Assembly: GCA_023412975.1 (NCBI GenBank)
Contig: JAEZRB010000072.1
Location: 1 to 13,845, forward strand
Origin: Bacteroidota bacterium
GTDB lineage: Bacteria; Bacteroidota; Bacteroidia; Chitinophagales; Chitinophagaceae
DNA length: 13,845 nt
Direction: 5' to 3'
In this document: one piece after another, positions 6,895 to 13,845 of the stretch
Layout: each line of letters begins with the position of its first letter
Numbering within the stretch: position 1 is the first letter of the stretch
Program-made: the position numbers and the translations under genes
Notes under the pieces: model-generated
The model's database searches: none
What the model saw: only the letters and a program-made list of their open reading frames with translations
What the model was told of the DNA's origin: nothing

Positions 6895-7974
6895 ATGCCT
6901 GACCAGAACTTTTCTTACCAACAGCTTTTCAATTTTACTAAATCTGTTTTCCTGAAAATCGGCTGTAGCGATGAACATGCTGACACAGCGTCCCGCTCCC
7001 TGCTGTCTGCCGATTTAAGGGGTGTCGACTCACATGGAGTCGCCAGGTTAAGTGGTTATATACGACTTTGGGAAGTGAAAAGGGTCAATGCTACCCCGGA
7101 CATTAAGATCATACACGAAACGCCTTCTACGGCGGTGGTGGACGGCGATAGCGGACTGGGTCTGGTAGTCGCTCCCTTTGCGATGCAGGTAGCGATTGAA
7201 AAAGCAAAACAGGTAGGAACGGGATGGGTTAGTGTTCAGAACAGTAATCATTTTGGTATAGCAGGGCATCACGCCATGATGGCTTTGGAACATGATATGA
7301 TCGGTGTAGCCATGACCAATGCCAGCCCCCTGGTAGCGCCTACCTTTTCGACTGATAAGATGTTGGGGACAAATCCAATTTGTGTGGCGGCACCGGGCGG
7401 CGGAGAGCCGGCTTTTGTCGCTGACCTGGCAACCACAACCGCTGCCAATGGAAAGCTGGAAATTCTGCAAAGAAAAAATCTTGAGACACCCGATGGCTGG
7501 GTACAGGATAAAGAAGGCAACCCCAGTACCGATCCACATATTCTTAAAAAAGGCGGAGCGCTATTACCACTGGGTGGTGATCGCGAACATGGTAGTCATA
7601 AAGGCTACGCACTTGGCGCCGTCGTAGATATTTTTTCAGCACTCCTTAGCGGCGCCAATTATGCACCCTGGGTTCCACCATTCCCTGCTTATGTACCCAT
7701 GCCTGCCCAACAACCCGGGAAGGGCATCGGTCATTTTCTGGGTGCGATGCGTATCGATGCTTTTCGTCCTGCCGATGAATTTAAAAAAGACATGGACCAC
7801 TGGATCCGCGGTTTTCGTAACTGCGCGGTTGTTACCGGGCAGGTACGGGTGTTAGTACCAGGCGATCCGGAAAGAGAAACTGAAGCTGACAGAATAAAGA
7901 ATGGAATAAACCTGCTGGACTCCGTGGTAGATGATCTTCGCCAAACAGGAGCAAAATTTGGCATCATGCTTTGA
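6895..7974 (+). CDS. Malate/L-lactate dehydrogenase family (LDH2/COG2055) NAD(P)-dependent oxidoreductase
   Basis: A 359-residue cytoplasmic oxidoreductase of the family that includes archaeal-type malate, sulfolactate, ureidoglycolate and 2,3-diketogulonate/piperideine-carboxylate (YiaK/DpkA-like) enzymes, unrelated to classical LDH/MDH. Family marks are DLRGVDSHGVARL at residues 40-52 with the catalytic His47, the NSNHFGIAGHHA segment at 116-127, the substrate/cofactor loop MLGTNPI at 156-162 and GSHKGYALG at 233-241. Length is typical. The start at 6895 (MPDQNFSYQQ) fits family N-termini; the longer frame from 6811 would begin inside the putative ssb terminator. No neighbour shows which 2-hydroxy acid is oxidised or which oxo acid is reduced, so the exact reaction is left open. 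It stands between two likely independent units, ssb and lysC. Confidence 0.88.
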   Translation: MPDQNFSYQQLFNFTKSVFLKIGCSDEHADTASRSLLSADLRGVDSHGVARLSGYIRLWEVKRVNATPDIKIIHETPSTAVVDGDSGLGLVVAPFAMQVAIEKAKQVGTGWVSVQNSNHFGIAGHHAMMALEHDMIGVAMTNASPLVAPTFSTDKMLGTNPICVAAPGGGEPAFVADLATTTAANGKLEILQRKNLETPDGWVQDKEGNPSTDPHILKKGGALLPLGGDREHGSHKGYALGAVVDIFSALLSGANYAPWVPPFPAYVPMPAQQPGKGIGHFLGAMRIDAFRPADEFKKDMDHWIRGFRNCAVVTGQVRVLVPGDPERETEADRIKNGINLLDSVVDDLRQTGAKFGIML

Positions 7975-7995
7975 TGCCATTGAATTGTGCGGGTT

Positions 7996-8028
7996 TTTGC
8001 AATAGTATTCCTTGTGCAACTATCTTTG
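7996..8028 (+). promoter_or_regulatory. Bacteroidota sigma-A promoter of lysC
   Basis: TTTG at 7996-7999 and TATCTTTG at 8021-8028 match the -33 (TTTG) and -7 (TAnnTTTG) consensus exactly, separated by 21 bases, the usual spacing. It starts 22 bases after the dehydrogenase stop and points at lysC. The predicted start near 8035 leaves a leader of about 60 bases, too short for a lysine riboswitch. It is the clearest promoter in the window. Confidence 0.75.
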
Positions 8029-8098
8029 CAGCCGTTTATCCCGGGCTCAAAGAGCATTATCTGTTCACACCCGTGTTCGCAAATCAAAAATGTTTCGC

Positions 8099-9421
8099 AT
8101 GAAAGTAATGAAGTTTGGAGGTACCAGTGTTGGTAAACCTGAACGTATGCACCAGATCGTCACCCTGGTGTCGAAAGAATCTGAACCTGTTATTGTAGTT
8201 CTCTCTGCATTATCGGGCACTACCATTGCGCTGGTTGAGATTGGGGAATTCATTGCAAAGGCCGACCGTGCAGCTGCCAGGCAGGCCATCGATAAACTGG
8301 AAGCGCACTACCAGGCTTTTGTTGAAGAACTTCTGAAAAAACCTGAGACCTTAAGCAAGGCGAAAAATATTCTTGCCGAACATTTTGAGTTTCTCAATAT
8401 CATTCTAAAAATATCATTCAGTGAAGCACTCAGTAAGGATATCCTGGCGCAGGGTGAATTGCTTTCCACAAAAATATTCTCCACTTATCTTGAAGAGCAG
8501 GGCATCGATCATGCTTTACTTCCCGCATTGGAGTTTATGACGATCGATGCTTATGATGAACCGCAAATCGGAAGCATCAGGATCAGGCTGGGCCAGATCC
8601 TGCAACAGCATAAGGATAAAAAACTTTTTGTAACGCAGGGATATATTTGCCGCAACTCAAGAGGTGAAGTGGATAATTTAAAAAGAGGCGGAAGTGATTA
8701 TTCCGCATCGCTGATCGCGGCAGCTATTAATGCAAGTGTATGCGAGATTTGGACAGATATCGATGGTATGCACAACAATGATCCACGTGTTGTGAAAAAA
8801 ACATTACCCGTGGAGCAGCTAAGCTTTGATGAGGCGGCTGAACTTGCTTATTTCGGCGCCAAGATCCTTCACCCTGCATCGATATGGCCGGCACAGACCT
8901 ATAAGATACCGGTGAAACTGCTCAATACCATGCAGCCCGATGCAAAAGGAACTTTGATCACGCAGGAAGCGGGTAGTGTGGGTGTAAAAGCAGTGGCTGC
9001 CAAGGATAATATCATCGCGATACGTATCAAAAGCAGCCGTATGTTGCTGGCTTATGGTTTTCTTCGAAAGATTTTCGAAGTATTTGAAAAATATCGCACA
9101 CCGATCGACATGATCACTACTTCGGAAGTAGCTGTATCGCTGACGATCGACAACCCGGTTTACTTGAAAGAAATATTAAAGGAGCTCGAACCCTTTGGCA
9201 GCACCGAGGTGGATCATAACCAGGCGATCATTTCCGTAGTGGGTAATGAGATTTCGCAAACAACGGATATCGTCAAAAAATTATTTGGCTCCATCATGAA
9301 TATACCGGTAAGAATGGTATCGTACGGAGGAAGCCCGCATAATATTTCCCTGCTGATATCGGCTGAACACAAAGCTAAAATATTGCAGCAACTCAACCGG
9401 GGGATGTTCGGACTTGAGTAG
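8099..9421 (+). CDS. lysC: Aspartate kinase (monofunctional)
   Basis: A 440-residue aspartokinase that phosphorylates aspartate, the first step to lysine, diaminopimelate, threonine and methionine. The amino-acid kinase domain (about 1-285) has the family signature KFGGTSVG at residues 5-12, the ATP/aspartate region with KRGGSDYSASLIAAA near 194-208 and AELAYFGAKILHPASI near 245-260. Two ACT-type regulatory segments follow (about 300-440: IIAIRIKSSRMLLAYGF, MITTSEVAVSLTI, ISVVGNEI, RMVSYGGSPHNISLLI), so feedback control by an end-product amino acid is likely. There is no homoserine dehydrogenase domain, unlike ThrA. Starts at 8099 and 8090 are both possible (the latter adds Met-Phe-Arg); 8099 matches the usual MKVMKFGG family start. 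It is transcribed from its own promoter and is not in an operon with other lysine-pathway genes here. Confidence 0.95.
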   Translation: MKVMKFGGTSVGKPERMHQIVTLVSKESEPVIVVLSALSGTTIALVEIGEFIAKADRAAARQAIDKLEAHYQAFVEELLKKPETLSKAKNILAEHFEFLNIILKISFSEALSKDILAQGELLSTKIFSTYLEEQGIDHALLPALEFMTIDAYDEPQIGSIRIRLGQILQQHKDKKLFVTQGYICRNSRGEVDNLKRGGSDYSASLIAAAINASVCEIWTDIDGMHNNDPRVVKKTLPVEQLSFDEAAELAYFGAKILHPASIWPAQTYKIPVKLLNTMQPDAKGTLITQEAGSVGVKAVAAKDNIIAIRIKSSRMLLAYGFLRKIFEVFEKYRTPIDMITTSEVAVSLTIDNPVYLKEILKELEPFGSTEVDHNQAIISVVGNEISQTTDIVKKLFGSIMNIPVRMVSYGGSPHNISLLISAEHKAKILQQLNRGMFGLE

Positions 9422-9426
9422 CATCT

Positions 9427-9496
9427 GTAGTCGATAGTCTTTGGTCGGGAGTCGGGAGGCAAGAGTATGTAATTGGGAGTTGGGAGTTTGGAATTA
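9427..9496. repeat. Tandem array of about ten 7-bp units (GGAGTCG/GGAGTTG type)
   Basis: Reading in a fixed 7-base register gives GTAGTCG, ATAGTCT, TTGGTCG, GGAGTCG, GGAGGCA, AGAGTAT, GTAATTG, GGAGTTG, GGAGTTT, GGAATTA. The array begins 6 bases after the lysC stop. No in-frame heptad-coded peptide is implied because no gene covers it. Degenerate heptads in the reverse orientation lie beyond the inverted-repeat element, at about 9812-9841. Confidence 0.75.
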
Positions 9497-9516
9497 GGGG
9501 GTCCCACAATTCCAAA
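9487..9516. terminator. Hairpin between the lysC end and the inverted-repeat element
   Basis: TTTGGAATT (9487-9495) and AATTCCAAA (9508-9516) are perfect 9-bp complements around a 12-base loop that contains GGGG and CCC, able to pair further. It lies 65 bp past the lysC stop in a convergent gap, so it could end lysC transcription, but no T run follows on the plus strand. Confidence 0.35.
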
Positions 9517-9632
9517 TTACTAATCATTGCTGTCAGGGGAAAATGCTGCCCTTAGAAAACGAAACAAGAAAATTACTGATTAAAACGTCTTAACGCTAAG
9601 GGTTAAGCGAGAGGCACGGATGACTGGTAAAA

Positions 9633-9673
9633 CGGAACTCCGTTCCGTTTCCGCTTGCCGGAACGGAGTTCCG
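9633..9673. repeat. REP-like nested palindrome inside the element
   Basis: CGGAACTCCGTTCCG (9633-9647) and its exact reverse complement CGGAACGGAGTTCCG (9659-9673) flank an 11-base spacer. Each arm is also a palindrome on its own (CGGAAC, 3 bases, GTTCCG), and the right arm extends to GCCGGAAC/GTTCCGGC at 9657-9675. Thus one 15-bp-arm hairpin or two small ones can form, the geometry of paired REP/BIME elements. Confidence 0.85.
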
Positions 9674-9703
9674 GCATCCTTGGACACCGGCGAAAAAAAG
9701 GTA

Positions 9704-9737
9704 CACAGGCGCTACGAAAATAAGAAAAGCCCCTGTG
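9704..9737. repeat. Short inverted repeat CACAGG/CCTGTG inside the element
   Basis: CACAGG at 9704-9709 and CCTGTG at 9732-9737 are complementary; after one mismatch the stem continues with GC (9711-9712) against GC (9729-9730), leaving an A-rich loop. It may be part of the folding of the element's transcript or of a lost transposase leader. Confidence 0.45.
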
Positions 9738-9853
9738 ATAATAACAGCCATAGATGACGTGAAGGTCAAAGCTTTGATAATTTCCTAAAAATTTATTCCG
9801 GACAGCAATGATTATTAATCACTAATTCCCAATCACCCAACATGCAGTTCATA

Positions 9854-10636
9854 CTATTTCAATTGATAAACGCGGACGTAGTCGACTTCCATTTTCTGCG
9901 GCCAGATATTTTCATCCACTCCTTTCTGCCCGCCCCAGTTGCCTCCTACGGCTATATTCAATAATAAATGCATTTTATTGTCAAAAGGCCATGCATCGTA
10001 ACCGGACTTTTCGTTACCGAAATGAAAATAATTGTTTCCGTCCACGCCTACTTTCAATGAGTCTTTATTCCATTCGACGCTATACACATGGAAATTTTCG
10101 GAACAATCCGGCACATAGATCGTATCCGTTTTCTGGGTACCGATCATATGATTGAACTTTTTACTATGGATCGAGCCGTGTACATACCCGTGGTTATACC
10201 CAACGTGTTCCATAATATCAATTTCCCCATCATCAGGCCATTTGAGAGGTGTTGTTGAGGCCAGCATCCAGATCGCAGGCCAGGTACCCAGGCCTTTGGG
10301 AAGCCTGGCTTTTACTTCGATCTTTCCATATTGCCAGTCACCTTTATTTTTTGTCACCAGACGTGCGGAAGTATATTTCATGCTATCATGATCTTCGCGC
10401 CGGGCTTCAATGGTAAGCATGCCATCTTCAACCCTTGCATTTTCGCTGCGTCCCGAGGTATAGAACTGCAATTCATTATTACCCCATCCATGACCGCCCA
10501 CTTCAGCAGTCCATTTTGTGGAATCGGGCAGACCAGTGTAGCTAAACTCATCACTCCAAACCAACTCCCATTTTTCTTCTTGCGTGTTACAGGAGAACAA
10601 GGTTAATATAAATAGGAAATAAAATGTCTGCTTCAT
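9854..10636 (-). CDS. GH16 family endo-beta-glucanase (laminarinase-like) lipoprotein
   Basis: A 260-residue glycoside hydrolase expected to cut beta-1,3- or mixed beta-1,3/1,4-glucans by a retaining mechanism. The N-terminus is a lipoprotein signal with lipobox LFSC, making Cys16 the lipidated residue, so the enzyme should be anchored in the envelope, probably the outer membrane. The GH16 jelly-roll covers most of the rest: WELVWSDEF at 23-31, NNELQFYT, GKIEVKARLP, WPAIWML and the active-site motif GEIDIMEHVG, with nucleophile Glu138, Asp140 and acid/base Glu143. It ends with MEVDYVRVYQLK, typical of the family. The EIDIME form (with the extra Met) is the laminarinase-type motif. There is no carbohydrate-binding module. 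The gene is divergent from a SusC receptor, which supports a role in glucan use. The exact glucan is inferred, not proven. Confidence 0.93.
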   Translation of the reverse strand: MKQTFYFLFILTLFSCNTQEEKWELVWSDEFSYTGLPDSTKWTAEVGGHGWGNNELQFYTSGRSENARVEDGMLTIEARREDHDSMKYTSARLVTKNKGDWQYGKIEVKARLPKGLGTWPAIWMLASTTPLKWPDDGEIDIMEHVGYNHGYVHGSIHSKKFNHMIGTQKTDTIYVPDCSENFHVYSVEWNKDSLKVGVDGNNYFHFGNEKSGYDAWPFDNKMHLLLNIAVGGNWGGQKGVDENIWPQKMEVDYVRVYQLK

Positions 10637-10714
10637 TATATAATAAGTATTGATCGGGTTATAAAATCACTGTTTCCATAGCAAAAATTAACGTCTCAGT
10701 ATCATCGCTGCTAT

Positions 10715-10733
10715 CCTGTAAATCTATTACAGG
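10715..10733. promoter_or_regulatory. Operator-like 19-bp inverted repeat between GH16 and susC
   Basis: CCTGTAA (10715-10721), five bases, TTACAGG (10727-10733) form a perfect dyad 79 bp upstream of the GH16 start and 134 bp upstream of the susC start. The length and central spacing fit a dimeric transcription factor site, and the position would let it serve both divergent genes. A hairpin terminator is unlikely, as no T run follows on either strand. No regulator gene is in the window. Confidence 0.45.
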
Positions 10734-10745
10734 GTGGTACAGGTG

Positions 10746-10795
10746 TCAAATTTCATGCTTCAGCAATTTTGCCTTGCGTTTCAAACTCAAATTTC
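10746..10795. promoter_or_regulatory. Direct repeat TCAAATTTC in the divergent intergenic region
   Basis: TCAAATTTC occurs at 10746-10754 and again at 10787-10795, 41 bp apart, close to four helical turns, so both copies would face roughly the same side of the DNA. They precede the susC start by 72-122 bp. Binding by a regulator is inference; a chance AT-rich match is possible. I found no convincing -33/-7 pair for susC or for GH16 in this gap. Confidence 0.28.
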
Positions 10796-10867
10796 GGTTC
10801 TTTTTTGTCTCTAGCGTAACAATTGTTTGCTAGTGGAAATAAAATTATTATTCATCAAAACCAATTC

Positions 10868-13845
10868 ATGCTTATGAAACGCAGAATTTATTTACTCTGC
10901 ACAAGCCTCGCTTTATCCATATGGGCTATTGGTCAGGTCCAGGTGAGAGGAACCGTCCAATCGGATGAAGGGCGACCGCTCGAAGGAGCTACAGTTACTA
11001 TTAAAGGCACTAAGATCGCAACCATCGCAAACAGCGAGGGTGTTTTCGTGATTGAAGTACCATCGTCCAGTAGTACACTGGTAATATCATCCGTGGGATT
11101 TCTTACTTCTGAACAACCTGCCAGCAGCAACATCATGGATATCGTTTTAAAAAAAGATGATCGCCGGCTCTCTGAAGTGGTTGTTGTGGGTTATGGGCAA
11201 TCGCAAAAAAGAAATGTTAGCGGTTCGATCAGCCGCGTGGTCGGCCGGGAGATCGAAAATCAGCCGGTACAAAGTTTTGAATCTGCATTGCAGGGTAAAG
11301 CTCCCGGTGTGGTGATCGAGAACAGCAGCGGTAAAGTAGGGCAGGGTATTAAGATCAGGATCAGGGGTACCTCATCTCTGTCGGCCAGTAGCCAGCCTTT
11401 GTATGTTATCGATGGTATTCCGCTTACTACGGCAAGCCAGTCGGATATCAATAATGAACCTACTAATCCACTCATAGATATCAACCCAAATGATATTGAG
11501 TCGATTGAAGTACTCAAAGACGCATCTGCTTCTGCCATTTATGGGGCACGTGCTACCAATGGTGTGGTGTTGATCACCACCAAGAAGGGTACTCGCGGTG
11601 GTAAATCCATTGTTGAATTGAATACCAGTTATGGAGTTTCCAATCCAACCATGAAAAGAGGTTTTTTGAATGCCAGAGAATATGTGATGATGTTGAGGGA
11701 AGCGGCTGTCAATGATGGACGTATCGACTATCAAAGAGGTGTTAGCGGATTTCCCACTGAACAGGATGCTATTGACGCTTATGTTGCGGATTATGAATCA
11801 GTGTTTGATTACTATTCACTGGGAACCGACTGGCGCAATGCTGAAGTGGATGTAAACTATGAAGACCAGACTTACAACAAGAATGCAGGAAATAAGCAAA
11901 TAGACCTTTCACTGCGCGGTGGAAATGAAAAGACCAGGTTTTTTGCGTCTGCGTTTTACAATGACCAGGAAGCTATCGTTATTGCCAACCGTTTTCGCCG
12001 GTATGGTGGCAGGCTCAATCTTGACCATTCCATCAATGATAAGGTAACGATCGGTTTAAACCTGTCATCCGTTCGATCACAGCTTGACCGGATAACAAAC
12101 GATAATGCATTTTCAACGCCGGGTCAGCTGGCAGCCCAGATACCGATTTCACCCTTGCTGGATCCGGTGACTGGTGATTTCAATGAGAACACGCTCTATT
12201 CAAACGGGCTGCTAGATGCGAAATACAATAGCGATAAACAGGTGACTTATCGTAATATAGGAAATGTATTCGCCAATATTTCGATACTTCCGTCTTTGTC
12301 ATTCCGTTCAGAGTTTGGAGCTGATATCCTTAATATGGCGGAGGAAGCATTTGCAGACAAGCGCACACAGGATGGCCAGGGCGTGGGTGTAGGCCAGTAC
12401 TTCACTTCACAGAATGTTACTTTTAATACCAACAATTATTTTACTTATGCGCCACAGATAAGCGAAAACGTGAAGCTGACGGCTTTACTTGGTATGAGTT
12501 ATCTTCAGAATGATCTCCGCCAGTCAAACCAACAGGCTGAAGCTTATCCCTCACCTGCTGTAAAGAACCTGGCAGGCGCTACCGATGTCACGTTTGGAAA
12601 TTCATTAAACGCACGTTATAATTTCCTTTCTTATTTCCTACGTTCAAACGTAACCATTGCAGGTAAATACCTGGTTGGTGCAAGTGCCCGTATTGATGGG
12701 TCATCAAGGTTTGGTCCCGACAATCGATATGGTGTATTCCCCGCCGTTTCTGCCGGCTGGATTTTGTCGGAAGAAGGCTTTTTGAACAGTTCAAATATCG
12801 TTAGCTACCTTAAGATCAGGGGAAGCTGGGGTATTACTGGTAATGCTGAAATCGGGGAGAGCCAGTTTCTCGACCTTTTCAGTATTTCAAATTATCCCAG
12901 CCTGCCTGGATTCATTCCTGTGCAATTGGGCGATCCGAAATTGAAATGGGAAAAAACAACACAGGTCGACATTGGTGTGGACTTTGGATTGTTCAACAAC
13001 CGCATCACCGGTGAGATCGACTGGTACAACAAACAAACCAAGGACCTGTTGCTCGCCGTGAATGTGCCTGCTACCAATGGTTACTTCGATAATATAAATT
13101 TCCTGAACACCATTTTCCAAAACCTCGGAAGTCTTGAAAACAAAGGATTCGAGATCTTGCTGAATAGTCGCAACATCGAAACCAAAGATTTCAAGTGGTC
13201 GACTTCTTTCAATATCGCTTTCAATAAAAACAAGGTAAAAAATATCCAGGGCCAGGTGATCGAAGGAAGCAGCTTCCAAAGGGCAGTGGAAGGAGAGCCT
13301 ATCAGTGTCTTCTTTATGCCTAAATACCTGGGTGTTGATCCCGACAACGGGGATGCATTATATCTTGGTGAGGATGATAAGCCTACCACCAACTACAATT
13401 TCGCTAAAAGAGTGATCGTGGGAGACGCCAATCCCGATTTCACCGGTGGTTTTAATAACACATTCTCCTATAAAGGATTTGACCTGAACGTATTTTTCAC
13501 CTTTGTTTATGGCAATGAGATCTACAATAATGCGGGTCGTTTCATGTCTTCCGGTTTTGGTGGCGGTCTCGACAATCAAACCACTGAGATCCTGCGTCGC
13601 TGGCAAAAGCCAGGTGATATAACAGATATACCAAGAGTAAGCGCAAGTTTCCCGACTGGTCACAGGACATCTTCCCGCTGGATCTATGATGGATCGTATA
13701 TCCGTCTGCGCCAGCTAAATGTTGGGTACAATTTACCTTCTGATGTATTGAGCAGGTTGAAAATTTCAGGCGCCAGGGTATATGTTGCAGGAACTAACCT
13801 TTGGACAAAAACTGATTACATCAGCGATCCTGAAGTGAATACACT
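10868..13845 (+). CDS. SusC/RagA-type TonB-linked outer-membrane receptor (3' end outside window)
   Basis: An outer-membrane channel that imports oligosaccharides or similar nutrients with TonB energy; the frame stays open for 992 codons to the window edge, so the C-terminus is missing. Residues 1-23 are a signal peptide (KRRIYLLCTSLALSIWA, then IGQ). A carboxypeptidase-D regulatory-like beta-sandwich covers about 25-95 (VRGTVQSDEGRPLEGATVTI, NSEGVFVIEV). LSEVVVVGYG at 101-110 is the conserved SusC segment leading to the TonB-dependent plug (about 115-240), which contains QGKAPGVVI, IRIRGTSSL, PLYVIDGIP and SIEVLKDASASAIYGARATNG. The rest is the beta-barrel, with SSRFGPDNRYGVFPAVSAGW near 615-635 and GTNLWTKTDYISDPEVNT at the edge. 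Family length is about 1000-1100, so only some tens of residues are lost. There is no N-terminal STN domain, so no FecIR-type transducing role is apparent. ATG at 10874 is an alternative start. A susD gene is expected next. Confidence 0.95.
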   Translation, partial: MLMKRRIYLLCTSLALSIWAIGQVQVRGTVQSDEGRPLEGATVTIKGTKIATIANSEGVFVIEVPSSSSTLVISSVGFLTSEQPASSNIMDIVLKKDDRRLSEVVVVGYGQSQKRNVSGSISRVVGREIENQPVQSFESALQGKAPGVVIENSSGKVGQGIKIRIRGTSSLSASSQPLYVIDGIPLTTASQSDINNEPTNPLIDINPNDIESIEVLKDASASAIYGARATNGVVLITTKKGTRGGKSIVELNTSYGVSNPTMKRGFLNAREYVMMLREAAVNDGRIDYQRGVSGFPTEQDAIDAYVADYESVFDYYSLGTDWRNAEVDVNYEDQTYNKNAGNKQIDLSLRGGNEKTRFFASAFYNDQEAIVIANRFRRYGGRLNLDHSINDKVTIGLNLSSVRSQLDRITNDNAFSTPGQLAAQIPISPLLDPVTGDFNENTLYSNGLLDAKYNSDKQVTYRNIGNVFANISILPSLSFRSEFGADILNMAEEAFADKRTQDGQGVGVGQYFTSQNVTFNTNNYFTYAPQISENVKLTALLGMSYLQNDLRQSNQQAEAYPSPAVKNLAGATDVTFGNSLNARYNFLSYFLRSNVTIAGKYLVGASARIDGSSRFGPDNRYGVFPAVSAGWILSEEGFLNSSNIVSYLKIRGSWGITGNAEIGESQFLDLFSISNYPSLPGFIPVQLGDPKLKWEKTTQVDIGVDFGLFNNRITGEIDWYNKQTKDLLLAVNVPATNGYFDNINFLNTIFQNLGSLENKGFEILLNSRNIETKDFKWSTSFNIAFNKNKVKNIQGQVIEGSSFQRAVEGEPISVFFMPKYLGVDPDNGDALYLGEDDKPTTNYNFAKRVIVGDANPDFTGGFNNTFSYKGFDLNVFFTFVYGNEIYNNAGRFMSSGFGGGLDNQTTEILRRWQKPGDITDIPRVSASFPTGHRTSSRWIYDGSYIRLRQLNVGYNLPSDVLSRLKISGARVYVAGTNLWTKTDYISDPEVNT

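Larger units (their letters stand above)
9521..9814. mobile_element. 294-bp element with 14-bp terminal inverted repeats (MITE-like or insertion-sequence remnant)
   Basis: TAATCATTGCTGTC (9521-9534) is repeated exactly in reverse complement at 9801-9814 (GACAGCAATGATTA). Similarity continues inward: a GG follows one base after the perfect arm on each side, then an A/T-rich stretch. The interior has no intact ORF and holds a REP-like palindrome at 9633-9673 and a CACAGG/CCTGTG hairpin at 9704-9737. The structure fits a non-autonomous transposable element mobilised in trans, or an insertion sequence that has lost its transposase. No convincing target-site duplication is visible, so the exact ends are uncertain; TAAT/ATTA at the outer edges could belong to the target. 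The family is not identified. Confidence 0.58.

Noticed and set aside
7048..7539. Minus-strand open frame of 163 codons
   Set aside because: It is antisense to the conserved dehydrogenase gene and has no recognisable motif or start context.
8035..8098. Lysine riboswitch in the lysC leader
   Set aside because: The leader is only about 60 bases, far shorter than the roughly 170-base L box, and shows no terminator hairpin.
9535..9800. Transposase pseudogene inside the inverted-repeat element
   Set aside because: Translation of the minus strand gives only short pieces with stops and no recognisable DDE or HUH motif, so a remnant gene cannot be supported.
12887..13663. Several minus-strand open frames at the right end
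   Set aside because: They are antisense to the continuous susC frame, which carries clear family motifs through to the window edge.

Overview
The window looks like chromosomal DNA of a Bacteroidota bacterium, most likely of the Chitinophagaceae/Sphingobacteriia type. The evidence is a SusC/RagA-type TonB-dependent receptor, a lipoprotein GH16 beta-glucanase, A-rich leaders instead of Shine-Dalgarno sites, and a near-perfect Bacteroidota sigma-A promoter (TTTG, 21 bases, TATCTTTG) before lysC. The family-level placement is inference from gene style; no rRNA or other marker settles it.

Layout: 1-540 is a gene-free tandem array of about 4.6 copies of a 116-117 bp unit, itself built on a 10-bp period. 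On the minus strand follow guaA (GMP synthase, 1799-3340) and, 29 bp downstream of it, a secreted periplasmic-binding-fold protein (570-1769), probably one transcription unit. Divergent from guaA is a large secreted M14 zinc carboxypeptidase (3462-6041), ending at a perfect A/T hairpin. Then, all on the plus strand, come ssb (6283-6708), a malate/L-lactate-type dehydrogenase of the LDH2/COG2055 family (6895-7974) and a monofunctional aspartokinase (8099-9421). These appear to be separate units with their own promoters or terminators.

The 432 bp between lysC and the next gene holds no gene but is highly structured: a run of about ten 7-bp repeats, a short hairpin, and a 294-bp element bounded by perfect 14-bp terminal inverted repeats (9521-9814). 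The element carries a REP-like palindrome at its centre and resembles a non-autonomous transposable element (MITE) or a collapsed insertion sequence. More degenerate heptads in inverted orientation lie on its far side.

The right end is a glycan-use locus: a GH16 endo-beta-glucanase lipoprotein (9854-10636, minus) divergent from a SusC-like outer-membrane receptor (10868 onward, plus, cut by the window edge). The 231 bp between them has a 19-bp operator-like inverted repeat and a spaced direct repeat. The likely joint role is surface cleavage of a beta-1,3- or mixed-linked glucan and import of the oligosaccharides; a SusD partner would be expected just beyond the right edge.

Most genes are ordinary housekeeping or common Bacteroidota genes, and I see no new multi-gene system. 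The unexplained signal is in the non-coding repeats at 1-540 and 9427-9841.
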